A stretch of 64,000 nucleotides of DNA from Calliphora vicina. Lineage: Eukaryota > Arthropoda > Insecta > Diptera > Calliphoridae. How positions within the stretch are numbered: the first letter of the stretch is position 1; the number at the start of each line of letters is the position of its first letter. Shown here in pieces: positions 35,219-46,625 of the stretch. Position numbers and translations under genes: made by a program. The notes beneath the pieces were generated by a model that was not told the origin of the DNA, did no database searches, and saw only the letters and a program-made list of their open reading frames with translations. The DNA is taken from assembly GCF_958450345.1 (NCBI RefSeq), contig NC_088780.1:170482726-170546725 (forward strand), in the 5' to 3' direction.

Positions 35219-38200
35219 TTAAAGATCAGGTAAAATTGGTGGGCATGTACAGACGAGATGTTTGTCACCATATGCATCATCAATGCGTCCAACTGTAGGC
35301 CAAATTTTTGATTCAGGTTTAACAAACAACTGAAAGGGAAATTTTTATGTTATTAATGAATGGTTAAGAAATATTTTGATAAAATGTATGTATACTTACA
35401 GCTGGAAATGCTGCCAACTCTCGGCTGTATGGTCTATTCCATTTCTCCGAAATGACCTGGGATTGTGTGTGCGGCGCCATTTTTAACGGATTAATATTTT
35501 TATCCATTCTACCAGCTTCAATTTCAGCGATTTCGCCACGTATTGAAATCATTGCCTCGCAAAAGCGATCCAGTTCTTCCTTATCTTCCGATTCTGTAGG
35601 TTCGATCATGAGAGTACCTGCGACGGGCCACGACATTGTGGGAGCATGGAATCCATAGTCCATTAAACGTTTCGCCACATCTACGGCTTCGATATTTGCG
35701 CTCTTTTTAAGATCTCTTATATCTAATATGAACTCATGAGCTACAAGATCATTTTTGGTATCTTTGTAAAGTGTTTTGTAATGTTGCTCCAGCCTTTTGG
35801 ACATATAGTTAGCGTTCAAGATGGCAACTTGAGTGGCCCTTTTTAGACCTCGACTTCCCATAAGTTTAATGTAAGACCATGAAATTGGCAAAATGGCAGA
35901 GCTGCCAAAAGGTGCAGCAGACACAACGCCAAAACTGTCGTCATCACTTTCGAGAGGGCTAATTACAGGGTGGCCGGGTAAATAGGGCGCCAGATGTGAC
36001 TTAACGCCAATTGGACCCATACCGGGACCGCCACCACCATGAGGAATACAGAAAGTTTTGTGCAGATTTAAATGGGACACATCACTGCCATAGTCACCTG
36101 GACGACACAGACCGACCTGAGCATTCATATTGGCGCCATCTAGATACACTTGACCACCATGCCTATGAATCAGATCGCAAATTTCGGCCACAGTTTCTTC
36201 GAATACACCCATGGTAGAGGGATATGTGATCATTAAGCACGACAAATTACGAGCGTGTTCTGATGCCTTATCACGTAAGTGGGCCATATCAATGCTTCCA
36301 TCGGGAAGTATGCGAATTGGTTCAACTTTCATACCTGCCATCTGAGCTGATGCAGGATTGGTTCCATGGGCAGAAATAGGAATTAGACAAATGTTGCGGT
36401 GACCTTCATTGCGGTGTTCATGGTAGCTGCGAATAGCTCTCAGACCTGCGTACTCTCCCTGAGCACCAGAATTCGGTTGGAATGAAATTTTATCATATCC
36501 TGTGATCTCACACAAGTCCCGCTCCAACTCTTCAAACAAACGGTGGTAGCCTTGAGCTTGTTCTACCGGAGCGAAAGGATGAATATCGGTAAAATGACGG
36601 AAAGAACATGGCATCATTTCCGTAGTCGCATTTAACTTCATTGTGCACGATCCCAATGGTATCATCGAATGAACCAAAGATATATCTTTGTTTTCAAGCT
36701 TCTTCATGTAACGTACCATTCGAGACTCACTGTGGTACGAACTAAATATTGGGTGGGTCAAAAACGGAGACGTTCTGTAGTACTTAGACTTTTCAATTGA
36801 ATTCTTAAGAATGTCACTTTGCGATAAAACCTCATCAAGGCTTTTGCAGTTGAAGATCCAAAGTATATCGTCTATATCGTTCGGTCCAACGGTTTCATCA
36901 AGAGCCACACCGATTGAGCCATCTGCAAAGTACCGGAAATTTATTTGTTTTGTTTCGGCTCGAGATTTCACATCTTCAAGTGTAAGTCCATTGCAGGGCT
37001 GTATGTGTAAAGTATCGAAGAAATGTTTGTTGTTAATCACATGTCCTGCGTCAGACAACCCCGATTGCAGGGCTAATGCAAAGTGATGAATTCGGTTAGC
37101 AATAGCTTTAAGACCTTCTGGGCCATGGTAAATTGCGTACATCGCAGACATATTAGCGAGTAAAGCTTGTGCAGTACAAATATTACTTGTGGCCTTATCT
37201 CTACGAATATGTTGTTCACGAGTTTGCAATGCGAGACGATATGCATCATTGCCGTCCATATCTCTCGTTACACCTATCATTCGACCAGGCATCAGACGCA
37301 CTAAACTTTGCTTGCAGGCGAAAAAGCCAGCGTGAGGTCCTCCATAACCAAGAGGAACACCGAGACGTTGTGAAGTGCCTACTGCCATATCAGCACCGAA
37401 CTCTGCAGGTGGCCTCAACAGTGTGAGTGCTAATAAATCGGTAGCAACAACAACTAAAGTCTGAAAAGATATTCCAATGATTTACGTATGTATGTTTGTA
37501 TATCAATCTTATGACAAATGTACGTATAATGATACTTACGCCATTTTTACGAGCCAGAGTAGCAGTATCTTCAAAATCATTGACATCGCCATATGTGTCA
37601 GGATACTGTATAAGAATGCCCGAATATTCCCTGCTTGCAAGATTTATTTCGCTAATAGACCCAACTTCAATTTCTAGTTCCAGAGCATCGGCTCTTGTTT
37701 TTACCACAGACACTGTTTGTGGATGAATTTTATTCGATAGGAAAAGCTTTTTGCGCTTATTATGCCTATCAAACATATGTATGTCCAAACCATAAATATT
37801 AGATGGATACAAATTAATTTTAATGGATAATTAACCTACCGGGTACATAAGCACATGGCTTCAGCAGCAGCAGTTCCCTCATCCAAGAGCGAAGCATTTG
37901 CTACATCGAGACCAGTCATCTCAGATACCAGTGTTTGATAATTTAACAACGATTCTAGACGACCCTGTGCTATTTCCGGTTGATATGGTGTATACTGGGT
38001 TGTCCAGCCGGGATTCTCAAAAATATTTCTTAATATTGTGTGCGGCACATGACAATTATGGTAACCCATTCCAATATATGAACGCCAAATCTTATTCATT
38101 TTTGCTATATTCCGGATGCGAACAATCAGCTCATGTTCATCTAAAATTTAATAGAATAGAATATTTCCAATTGTATTTCAGAAAATTTATATTTGTATTT

Positions 38201-39833
38201 CAGAACTTTCTAATTATATTTCATAAAATTCCAATTGAATTTTAGAAATTTCCAAGTACATACATACATACATATCTAATAGAATTTCAGAAATTTCCAA
38301 TTATAATTTTGGCGAAACTTTTGGCATACCACCACGTGATGGCCAATGTTGTATAAGTAATGAAAATCATTTTTTTAGATCATTTGGAATCAAAAACATC
38401 ACGCACCAACACCAATTTCTAAAATAAACCAAACTTATTTTTCTCTGAAAAATTATATAAATTATTTCATATTTTTTTTGCAAGTGTGAGGGATACTTCC
38501 CTTATTTAAAAATTATCTTTTGAAGTATGTCCGCAGTTATTATTGAAGTAAAATACATATATTGTTTTTCAAAATAATTGAAAATCTTGAATAAAAACTT
38601 TATTGCGTTTGGTGCGTGAACTTTTTAACAACTGCGAAGAAATAATACCGGGTTTTTTCATATTTTTTAATGCTCTATTCGACTATGCTATGCCAATTTG
38701 CATATTTGCAAAAAATGTCAAAAGTTATGTCCCTAATGTACATACATAGATATGCACACAAGTTTCTACACAAATATGTAAGTGTAGGAAATCACATTTA
38801 AAAGTTTTTTGCGGATCAATCCAATATAAGGCCCACTTCCGAAAATCACTTTAACAATCATACATCTCACAGGCAAGAGTTGCAATAAGGGTAGAAACAA
38901 TACTCGATGTAAAGAATGTTCTTTTATTATGAAATTTTGTAAGAATCATTAAACGCCCATCATATTATCTAAAAAGAATACTTCAATACTTCAATCATGT
39001 TACAAACACAGTCGATATGGGTATCAGAATGTTTGTTTTGACATTTAAATAGCCGTTGAAACTTTTAACGTCTTGAGTTGATAGATTAAAAAGGAGAAAT
39101 AATAATAATATGTAATATATGTATATGTACATAAATATTATCCAGCAACACTTTTGCAACAAATCGTAACTTTCCATGCCTGTTTTAGAACAACACAGAG
39201 TTATTTTAATCACATGTTTTTTCGTAGCGCCTCGATTGGCGATAACATAATAATGGTCCATTGGTATGACATTCGACCCTGAATATTATACATGTGCATG
39301 TGTGTATTATCACATCCACTTCGTAATAACAAAAATATGATAATAATAACCAGGGGGTCTTGATAACACAAGTGCCTTCTGTACGTATATATCAATATAT
39401 TATTATTATATATATAGTATGTATGTATATATATATGTATTTTGTACTTTATACTCACTTAAAGGTTTGTCTAAATTCAAATCTCGATTTAATTGTATTG
39501 CTTTTGGTACGGCCCGTTCGGTGAGCTCTCCCAGTGACTAAAAAAGAAAAATACATTATTAAAATGTGTTACAGGTACTTGCACAATATACACTAGGCTG
39601 TCTCAACTACTCACCTTATATCCTAAAGTATCCAGCATCGATACAACATCAGTCTTTCGTGGACCAATATGGCGGCTTGGAAAATCTGATTTAGTTGGAA
39701 ATAGCACATCTCCAACAGATGTTGTAGCCAAACAACGTGTTAGTTGATTGAAATCACTATTTTTAAATAAACGATTCGAATCTTTGGCAATGGACACAAT
39801 GCCTTGTGAGATATTTTTCGGTATTCGATACAT
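35219..39833 (-). CDS. GLDC: Glycine decarboxylase (P-protein of the glycine cleavage system), mitochondrial
   Basis: Six exons: 39833-39615, 39537-39459, 38140-37840, 37765-37540, 37460-35400, 35329-35219. All introns are GT-AG, all phases agree, and they give 998 residues, normal for the family. The enzyme decarboxylates glycine with pyridoxal phosphate and passes the aminomethyl group to the lipoyl H-protein in the mitochondrial matrix. The N-terminus (MYRIPKNISQGIVSIAKDSN) is basic and acid-poor, as for a matrix-targeting peptide. Diagnostic motifs are FPSRHIGP, YIGMGYHNC, NPGWTTQYTPYQPEIAQGR, NASLLDEGTAAAEAM, GTSQRLGVPLGYGGPHAGFF and IPLGSCTMKLNAT. The PLP-binding Lys is residue 743 in NLHKTFCIPHGGGGPGMGP (codon 36059-36057). 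The C-terminus has KIWPTVGRIDDAYGDKHLVC. No breaks or missing catalytic residues were found. Confidence 0.98.
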
Positions 39834-41879
39834 TTTTTATTCGATCTTTTGTCACTATATATATGTATGTACAATATGTAAAACACTGTATAAGATGAAT
39901 AGACGAATAAAAACAAAAGTGACTTAATCAGACGAAAGTCTAAATCTGACTAAATTCGTTTATACTTAGACTTACCAGAAAATCGATCGATGCCTTTATT
40001 ATCACGACGATTGACTTTCTTATCATTGTCTGACTTTATTACACACACAATACGAGTACATATTCATACTATAAGTATAATAGAAATGTATATACATACA
40101 TATGTACATAAATACACGTATGTATGTATAAACAATATTGATGAGGAGTTTACTCAGAGATGAGGGAAAAAGAATTAATTTGTGTACCAGCTCAATTGAA
40201 AATGTACCTTTTGAATCTTAATTGTTTCAACAACATCTATCGAACATACATAAGTTTAACCCCTTGTGGACCAAAGCTTTAAATCGTTGAAAAAGTTGAA
40301 TTTTTTTTATTAAATACATATTGAATATAAGGACTTCAGGAAATTATTTATAAAATTTTTACTTTGTGGAGGACCTGCAAGGAACCTGGTACCGTTAGGT
40401 CAGCATCAGTCAAAAGATAAAAAACTAATCGATTTTTTTTTAAATTTTTATAACATTTTCTATTTTACAAGTCGATTTTACGGTATTTTACGAAACAGTA
40501 TTTTTTCCCATTACAACATAAATGAACACCACAATGAGAACATGAAATAATTCACCGTTATTCTGGGTAAACGAGTTTGCCAATAGGCAAAAAATAATAT
40601 ATTATTCCAAAGATGATAATAGTGTACTTCAAAGTACTTTTGGGTAAAAATGGTCAATATATGTATGTTTTGTTTCCATTTTGTAAGCTTATTTATTATT
40701 GTTATGTTAACATAAACTACCAATTAGTATTTCGGGCATACATACATACTACTCTTGATTCAATTTAGCAACACATTTGTATCCTACATTTTCATACTTT
40801 ACATACTTATAAGCTAGTCCTTAAATATAGTATAACTTTTAACGACTTTTAATATAACTGCATATTGATCTAACAAGGCAGCATTATATTTATAGTGATT
40901 AAAATGGCATATCCCTATATTGGAATGAAAATAAAACATTAAAAACAAACATTTTTTATATTGTGCCATCGATTTATCGATTCAAGACCCAAACACATAC
41001 AATACTTTAGCTTCGACTCAGACTACGCAATGCTGAAACAAATATGTATGTATGTACAACTCAATCAGTCCGTTAGCAACACATGTTTATCAAACCCCTC
41101 TTTTGTACTTTGCGCTGAAGTTTATTGATGGGACTACTCTGAAAATACATACGTCTATAAGTCGCAGTTGAAGGGAAAATATTAGGCCTTCAAGATTCAC
41201 AGTGAATGTTCTTGCAACAACTATTTATACACCAGCGACATCTTCTAGCTAATTATCTAGCGGAAACACTACAATGTTTTATTTCCACAATTATAACCCA
41301 GTGTTTTTAATGCTGATTCATAGTTAATGTTCTTATTTCCGGTAGGAAACTAAAAGATCTTTTCATTCCCGAGAATTCCCGGGAATTTTTTGATACTAAA
41401 TTAAACTAAAATCCCGTAAATTTGTTCGAATAAATTATCTTAGGGCCATTATTACAACTTGCCGTTATAGTTAAAGTTACATTTAAGGGTACATTTTTCT
41501 ATTGCTTAAAGTTAAGAACATAAAACTTAAATTACATTCGTTCTGAATAACCGAATTTTTCTACTTGGCTTGAGATGAGTGAAAAAATTCGTTCAACCGT
41601 AATGCTTCTTTGTCAACTGACTATCTGTTGATAGAACCGAAAAAATATATGGATAAAATAGAATAATTCAATTAGAACTAGTTTGGCCATCGCAGCGATT
41701 CTGAATATTGCAACTTTAAGAAGAAAAAAATTTAAATTTAAAAAAAAAAATTTTTTTAAAAAATTTTGTTTTTCACTAATAATTTTAAAAAACTTGAAAA
41801 AAAACAATTTAGAAAATTTTTTTTTTAAATTTTAAAAAACAATTTTGATTTTTTTTTTTTAATTTTGTATACCTAAAAA
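39834..41879. other. GLDC upstream region and AT-rich intergenic DNA
   Basis: On the minus strand it holds the presumed GLDC promoter, with a CGATCGAT palindrome at about 39974 and TATGTA microsatellite at 39858-39880 and 40085-40130. No other gene is seen; open frames such as 40511-40723 and 41613-41807 (minus) have AT-biased composition and no domain. Confidence 0.45.
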
Positions 41880-42076
41880 TATTTAAAATTTGTATTTTAA
41901 AGTACAATTTGGTGAAAGGTATATAAGATTCGGCACGGTGTATGTTTGAAACGCCCAAAAATAATAGTCTAACACCAAGGACGAAGTCTATTGAAAGTAG
42001 CTGAAATCGGTAGGGTATATCGGTAGGTGTAGGGTATTAAATGGTTGGGCTTGACCGACCATTTTTTCCTACTTGT
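41880..42076. repeat. Terminal fragment of the TATACCC dispersed repeat family
   Basis: GGTGAAAGGTATATAAGATT followed by CGGCACGG at 41911-41939, then a second tail (GTAGGGTATTAAATGG...CCTACTTGTTTTA). A similar tail is at 45866-45908 (GTGTAGGGTATTATATGG...CTTACTTGTTTTA). These are 3' ends of the repeat family at 34456 and 52853. Confidence 0.5.
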
Positions 42077-42421
42077 TTTAATACATGTCATTGAACAATT
42101 TGACAGAAATGGTTAAACTGTACATTTTATAAGGACTCAGAGCTTTTTCTTGTGATAAATTGGACTAAGCGCTTTTGCTCATCACTACAAAACAACAACA
42201 AAAAGTGAGGTAACTCCAATTTTTTTCTGTGTAATCAATGTATTTTTACACAGAAAATTTATGGTACATTACTGCATTAAAATCTCAATTTCTAAAAAAA
42301 GTGGACTTAGATTTATTCAGTTAATTTAAAATTATTCGATTAACCGAATAATATTTATTTTATTTTAAATTGAAATACAACCACGAATTTTGTGTACAAA
42401 AACATAAAAAAACAAACAAAA

Positions 42422-43241
42422 AGGTATGTTCTGCAAATCACATTTTATAAAAGTGGTTTGAAATCACATAAATGGTGTTCTGAGCACATAATTTTGTGAT
42501 TTTAAAACGTTCAACAAAGTCACTAATGTTTTCAAATCACTTGGTTATTTCTGCGGCTATTGAATGGAAAATATTAAAATAAATTATTTAAATAAATTAA
42601 ACAATATGTCCTTTATTAATTTTCTTATAGAATTACTTGTTTTATTAAAAAAACACCTACAATTTAATAAAAATCTAGAGACACCTTTTCTGCTGTAATA
42701 AGTTTATTTGCTTTTGTGGTTTCAGGTTTGTTTTCAGTTGTCAGCTGTTTATGATTTTCGAAAATACATGGAAGCTTGCCGGACTAAAATTTGTTAATGT
42801 TTGTCTAAAATATGTTCAATATCTTTAAATTAATTATAGAATTCGTCATAAAATTTATAATATTTGTTAGATTATATTATAAGTTATCAATATGCGTTAA
42901 GTTTTTTGCGCAAATTGGAAAAAAAATGCAACAAAGTTGAAGCAAGTGGTAACCAAGTTTTTGCAAAATTTTTATAAAATGTAGTTCCATTCTTTTTAAT
43001 TCCATTAAAGATATAACAGAAGCTCCAGGCATTTTTTTATTTTCACTTTAATATTTCTACAAAATTATTAGCAAAACAAAACATTTAAAATAAACGAATC
43101 AGCTGTTTTCTTGTGCTTTCGAAAATTTAAAATCACACCGAAAAATATAATAACAGTGTGATTTACAGAACAGGCACAAATCACATGTGTGATTTTAAAA
43201 CGGTATGTGATTTGAAATCACGTGGATTACAGAACATACCT
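42422..43241. mobile_element. MITE with AGGTATGTTCTG inverted ends
   Basis: AGGTATGTTCTGCAAATCAC at the left matches the reverse complement of the right end (GGATTACAGAACATACCT). Subterminal GATTTCAAATCACAT and GTGATTTTAAAACG blocks occur near both ends in inverted arrangement (about 42463-42520 and 43160-43222). No coding frame; target duplication unclear. Confidence 0.6.
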
Positions 43242-43674
43242 GAAAGTATAACAATTCAACCAAAAAATAATAGCAAATATTGTATTTGAAATCCTTTTTG
43301 TATACACTTTTGAGTTTTTTTAGGATTTTAGTGAGATCTTCTGAAATAATCTTTTATAAAAAGAATATAATTTAATTTTTTTCCTTTTAAACGATTTTTT
43401 CTTTAGATTTCATAAAACTCTTTCGCTGGTTGTAGATGTTGGAGAAATAGAAAACATGATGAAGAATATTCAATATCTCAATTTTTTCAGTTTTTTCTAA
43501 GCATATCATTGGTGTCCTTTTTGGATTGTTTTAGATATTGAAGTACTGTACATTTAAATGCAAACAAAGTTTTAAATAAATTAAATTTAATTAAATATGG
43601 TGCCTATTATGAACTAAATTCGATTTTCGTAGTAGTCGAAATAGCTGATCAAACGAATTGTCATTTGGTATTAT

Positions 43675-43888
43675 GTAGGGATGCCAATCCAAATCCCGAA
43701 AATTCCGGGATTTTTCGGGATCGGGATTTCCCGAATCCCGGGATTTGTGAAAAACAATCCCGCGATTTTTCGGGATTAACAAATCCCGAAAATTACGAGA
43801 TTTTTTAATATTTTAGGATGAAACCTAGAAAGCTACTTTTATACCCACCATCAATATGTAGTTTTGGTCTTCTATGGGGACTTGAATT
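43675..43888. repeat. CCCGAAAAT/GGGATTTT palindromic repeat, left part
   Basis: Positions 43688-43800 consist of direct and inverted repeats of AATCCCGAAAATTCCGGGAT type. A related block (GTCCCGAAAAATCCCGGGAT) lies at 45645-45672, beyond the Tc1 element, so the transposon may have split one larger repeat. A short related palindrome is at 41371-41389. Confidence 0.45.
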
Positions 43889-43889
43889 A

Positions 43890-43914
43890 CCTCAGTAAAA
43901 AAATTATATGTGCA
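43890..43914 (+). repeat. Left terminal inverted repeat of the Tc1 element
   Basis: 25 bp beginning CCTCAGTAAAAAAA, exact reverse complement of 45471-45495. Confidence 0.92.
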
Positions 43915-44249
43915 AAATTTCTTTTTGTCCTCAGAACTGAAAACTAGTGATAATTTAATTTTGACTGTGATCAATTTTTTTGTTTTTTTGTACACTCTCT
44001 TTGTTATGTACTTACATGATCTTTGGACTTTATTTGTGATACCGTTATCTGAGATTACCACTTTAAGTTAAAATTTTAATAGAAAATAATTATATGTGCA
44101 TAGTCAATCATTCTCGTTCTTTAGCTTAAAGAGTAAATATATCAATTCTTAATTTGTGTTTGATATATATAATTTTATATCGACGGTGAGTATTATTTTT
44201 TTATTAAAATCTGAAGTTATCTGTTATCTACAATTTTTTTACGTTCAAA

Positions 44250-45244
44250 ATGCCACGTGGTTGTGAACTTTCCGATGAGGAGCGTGGAAAAATTGAAGGC
44301 ATGAGACATGCAGGTATGCGAATATGTGACATTGCAGCTGCAACAAATCGTCATCGCAATACGATCTCAAATTTTTTAAAAGACCCAAGAAACTACGGCT
44401 TCATAAAGCGCAGTGGACGAATCCCTACCGTGAACCAAAGGACAAAGAGACGTATTCGACATTTAGCTGCCGAAGAAAATATGAGCTGCCGTCAAATAAA
44501 AGTGGAATTAGATTTAAATGTCACGAGACAGCGTATCCAGCAACTAATAAAGGCAGATTTAGGTCTTCGGTATGAAAATAAGATTCCAAAACCAAGACTT
44601 ACCCAACGTTATAAAAATGCCCGGATTGCATTTGTTGAAAAATATAAATTTTGGGAGGAGGAATTTGAAAATGTAATATTTAGCGACGAGAAAAAGTTTA
44701 ATTTGGACGGACCTGATGGTCTCCATAAGTATTGGAGAGATCTGCGTCATCCTCGAAAAATGTGCTACAATCGAAACCACGGTGGTGGGAGTCTAATGGT
44801 TTGGGCTGCATTCGGAGCTCTTGGAAAGTCCCAAATATGCTTTGTACCAACAAGAATGAACTCAGAGAAATACGTTGAATTGTTGGAAACAATTTAATTG
44901 ATTTTGCAGCTGAATTATACGGTGATAATTGGACTTTTCAACAGGACAACGCTCCAATACATGTCGCTCGACACACAAAAAGTTTTTTTGAAAGCCATAA
45001 TATACCATTATTGGATTGGCCAGCACTAAGTCCAGACTTAAACCCAATAGAGGATCTATGGGGGATACTTTCCGCTAAAATATTTTCAAAATCAAAACAG
45101 TACATGACACTAAAGGAGTTAAAAGAATCAATAATGACAGAGTGGGAAAAAATTGATGTATCAACGTTAAAAAATCTGGCCAATTCCATGCCACGCAGGT
45201 TACAGCAGGTCATCATAAATAAAGGAAACACAATATGTTATTAA
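44250..45244 (+). pseudogene. Tc1-family DD34E transposase with one frameshift
   Basis: The frame opens at 44250 with MPRGCELSDEERGKIEGM, a helix-turn-helix N-terminus (RICDIAAATNRHRNTISNFL), then a second DNA-binding helix region (RQIKVELDLNVTRQRIQQL). The catalytic core follows: first Asp in VIFSDEKKF, then GGGSLMVWAAF. At about 44893-44897 one base appears lost in ACAATTTAATTG, producing a stop. The next frame continues to 45244 with the second Asp in TFQQDNAPIH and the catalytic Glu in LSPDLNPIEDLWG, 34 residues later. About 330 residues would be full length for the family. Apart from the single frameshift, all catalytic residues are present. Confidence 0.9.
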
Positions 45245-45470
45245 TATCATAATTTAAATTTTTTAGAATAATAATTAATAATAGATTTTGTTTTTGCACA
45301 TATAATTATTTACTATGGAGTAATAAGAAAAAAGTATTTTTTGTTCATGAATTATGAAGTTGAAAGATTTTTTTTTTTAGTTTTTTTAAGTGTATATATA
45401 TACAAAATAAAATTTAAAATAAACATTAAAAAAAAGTTTGTTTTCTTAGCAGTAGCGCAGAATAATACCA

Positions 45471-45495
45471 TGCACATATAATTTTTTTACTGAGG
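45471..45495 (-). repeat. Right terminal inverted repeat of the Tc1 element
   Basis: 25 bp ending TTTTTTTACTGAGG, exact reverse complement of 43890-43914. Confidence 0.92.
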
Positions 45496-45497
45496 TA

Positions 45498-46436
45498 GTA
45501 TTTATGAATGAATGATATTTATGTTAATATCATTATATATAAATTATTTATTGACAATAAAATATTTTCTGATATAGAGGTTATATTATTATGGACTGGT
45601 CTTCACAAGATTTGGTAGAAAGATTAATTTTCATATACAACTTGTCCCGAAAAATCCCGGGATCCCGGGATGTAACGTGCATAAATCGCTTAAAAATGTT
45701 GCTCTATACACAATATTCAACATAGTTAACTTTAATATAGACATAAAGCACATGACCTAATTTCATGGTGATCATATCCCCCATATAAGGCCCACTTCCG
45801 AAAATCACTCAAAAATATAAATTATTGAAATTTTAAAAGAAAAATGTTTTTGCTCTTTTACTTAGTGTAGGGTATTATATGGCCGATCATACTTTCTTAC
45901 TTGTTTTAATTTTATTTGCAGTGTCGAAAACAAAATTGTGTTCGTTGAAAAATTCGATGCACAACGAAATTTTCGACAGCGATGCCAACTTATAATACGA
46001 ATTTTACATTCGATAGTCGATATTCGATAGCCAACGAATATCGTTTGTCGAATGCAACTCATAATAAGGGCCTATGTCAGTTGTTATTCTCATTAAACAT
46101 TTTTCTTGGATGTTCGAAAAATATATAATTTTAATTTGAAATTTATAATTGAATTGAATTGGAAAAATAAATACAAAAAAATATGTTAAAGTGCAAAAAA
46201 AAAGGAATTTCGGTTAATCGAAACAAATTAATCGGTTTATTTGTTATTTAAAAATCGCCAACCGATTAACGATTCCCTATTATGTTGTAAATAAATCCCC
46301 ATGTGATGATCAAAAAATTCTGAAATTTGTTTAACAAAATTTTCAAAAAATTGAAATTGGAGTTTTGAAACTGCCGTTAAAAAATATTTTTTTTTTGGTT
46401 GTACCTGCGAATAGGTTAACTGTATCCTATGAAGAT
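45498..46436. other. Repeat-rich intergenic DNA
   Basis: Contains the CCCGGGATCCCGGGA palindrome (45655-45671), the block ATATAAGGCCCACTTCCGAA (45784; also at 38824) and a TATACCC-family tail near 45866. No gene. Confidence 0.45.
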
Positions 46437-46625
46437 AAAAACTCATATACAAGTAAATATGGATATATTTTAAGTAAGAATAAACTTTTGTTTAATATTT
46501 CTCAAAATATGTTAATTTTGTTCCTACATTTCTTGTTCTGGTGGCCTGAGACACGTTAATGGCCTGGCGATTTTTTAATAACTTTAAAATTTTTTAACCA
46601 ATTTGTGTCTTTTATATCTCATTAG
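46437..46625 (+). repeat. Dispersed repeat, inverted partner of 16560-16745
   Basis: Reverse-complement match to 16560-16745 over about 185 bp, including GGCCTGAGACACGTTAATGG. Non-coding; the family is unnamed here. Confidence 0.65.

Larger units (their letters stand above)
43890..45495 (+). mobile_element. Tc1-family DNA transposon, nearly complete, IR/DR type
   Basis: Perfect 25-bp terminal inverted repeats at 43890-43914 (CCTCAGTAAAAAAATTATAT...) and 45471-45495, flanked by the TA duplication (43888-43889, 45496-45497). A second, shorter copy of the inner end motif lies about 195 bp in from each tip (44084-44100 and about 45295-45311: TTATATGTGCA / TGCACATATAA). This is the IR/DR arrangement known from Minos-, Paris- and Sleeping Beauty-type elements. 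The transposase occupies the interior. The perfect ends suggest recent activity. Confidence 0.92.

Noticed and set aside
44938..45231. 97-codon minus-strand frame
   Set aside because: Antisense to the C-terminal part of the Tc1 transposase.
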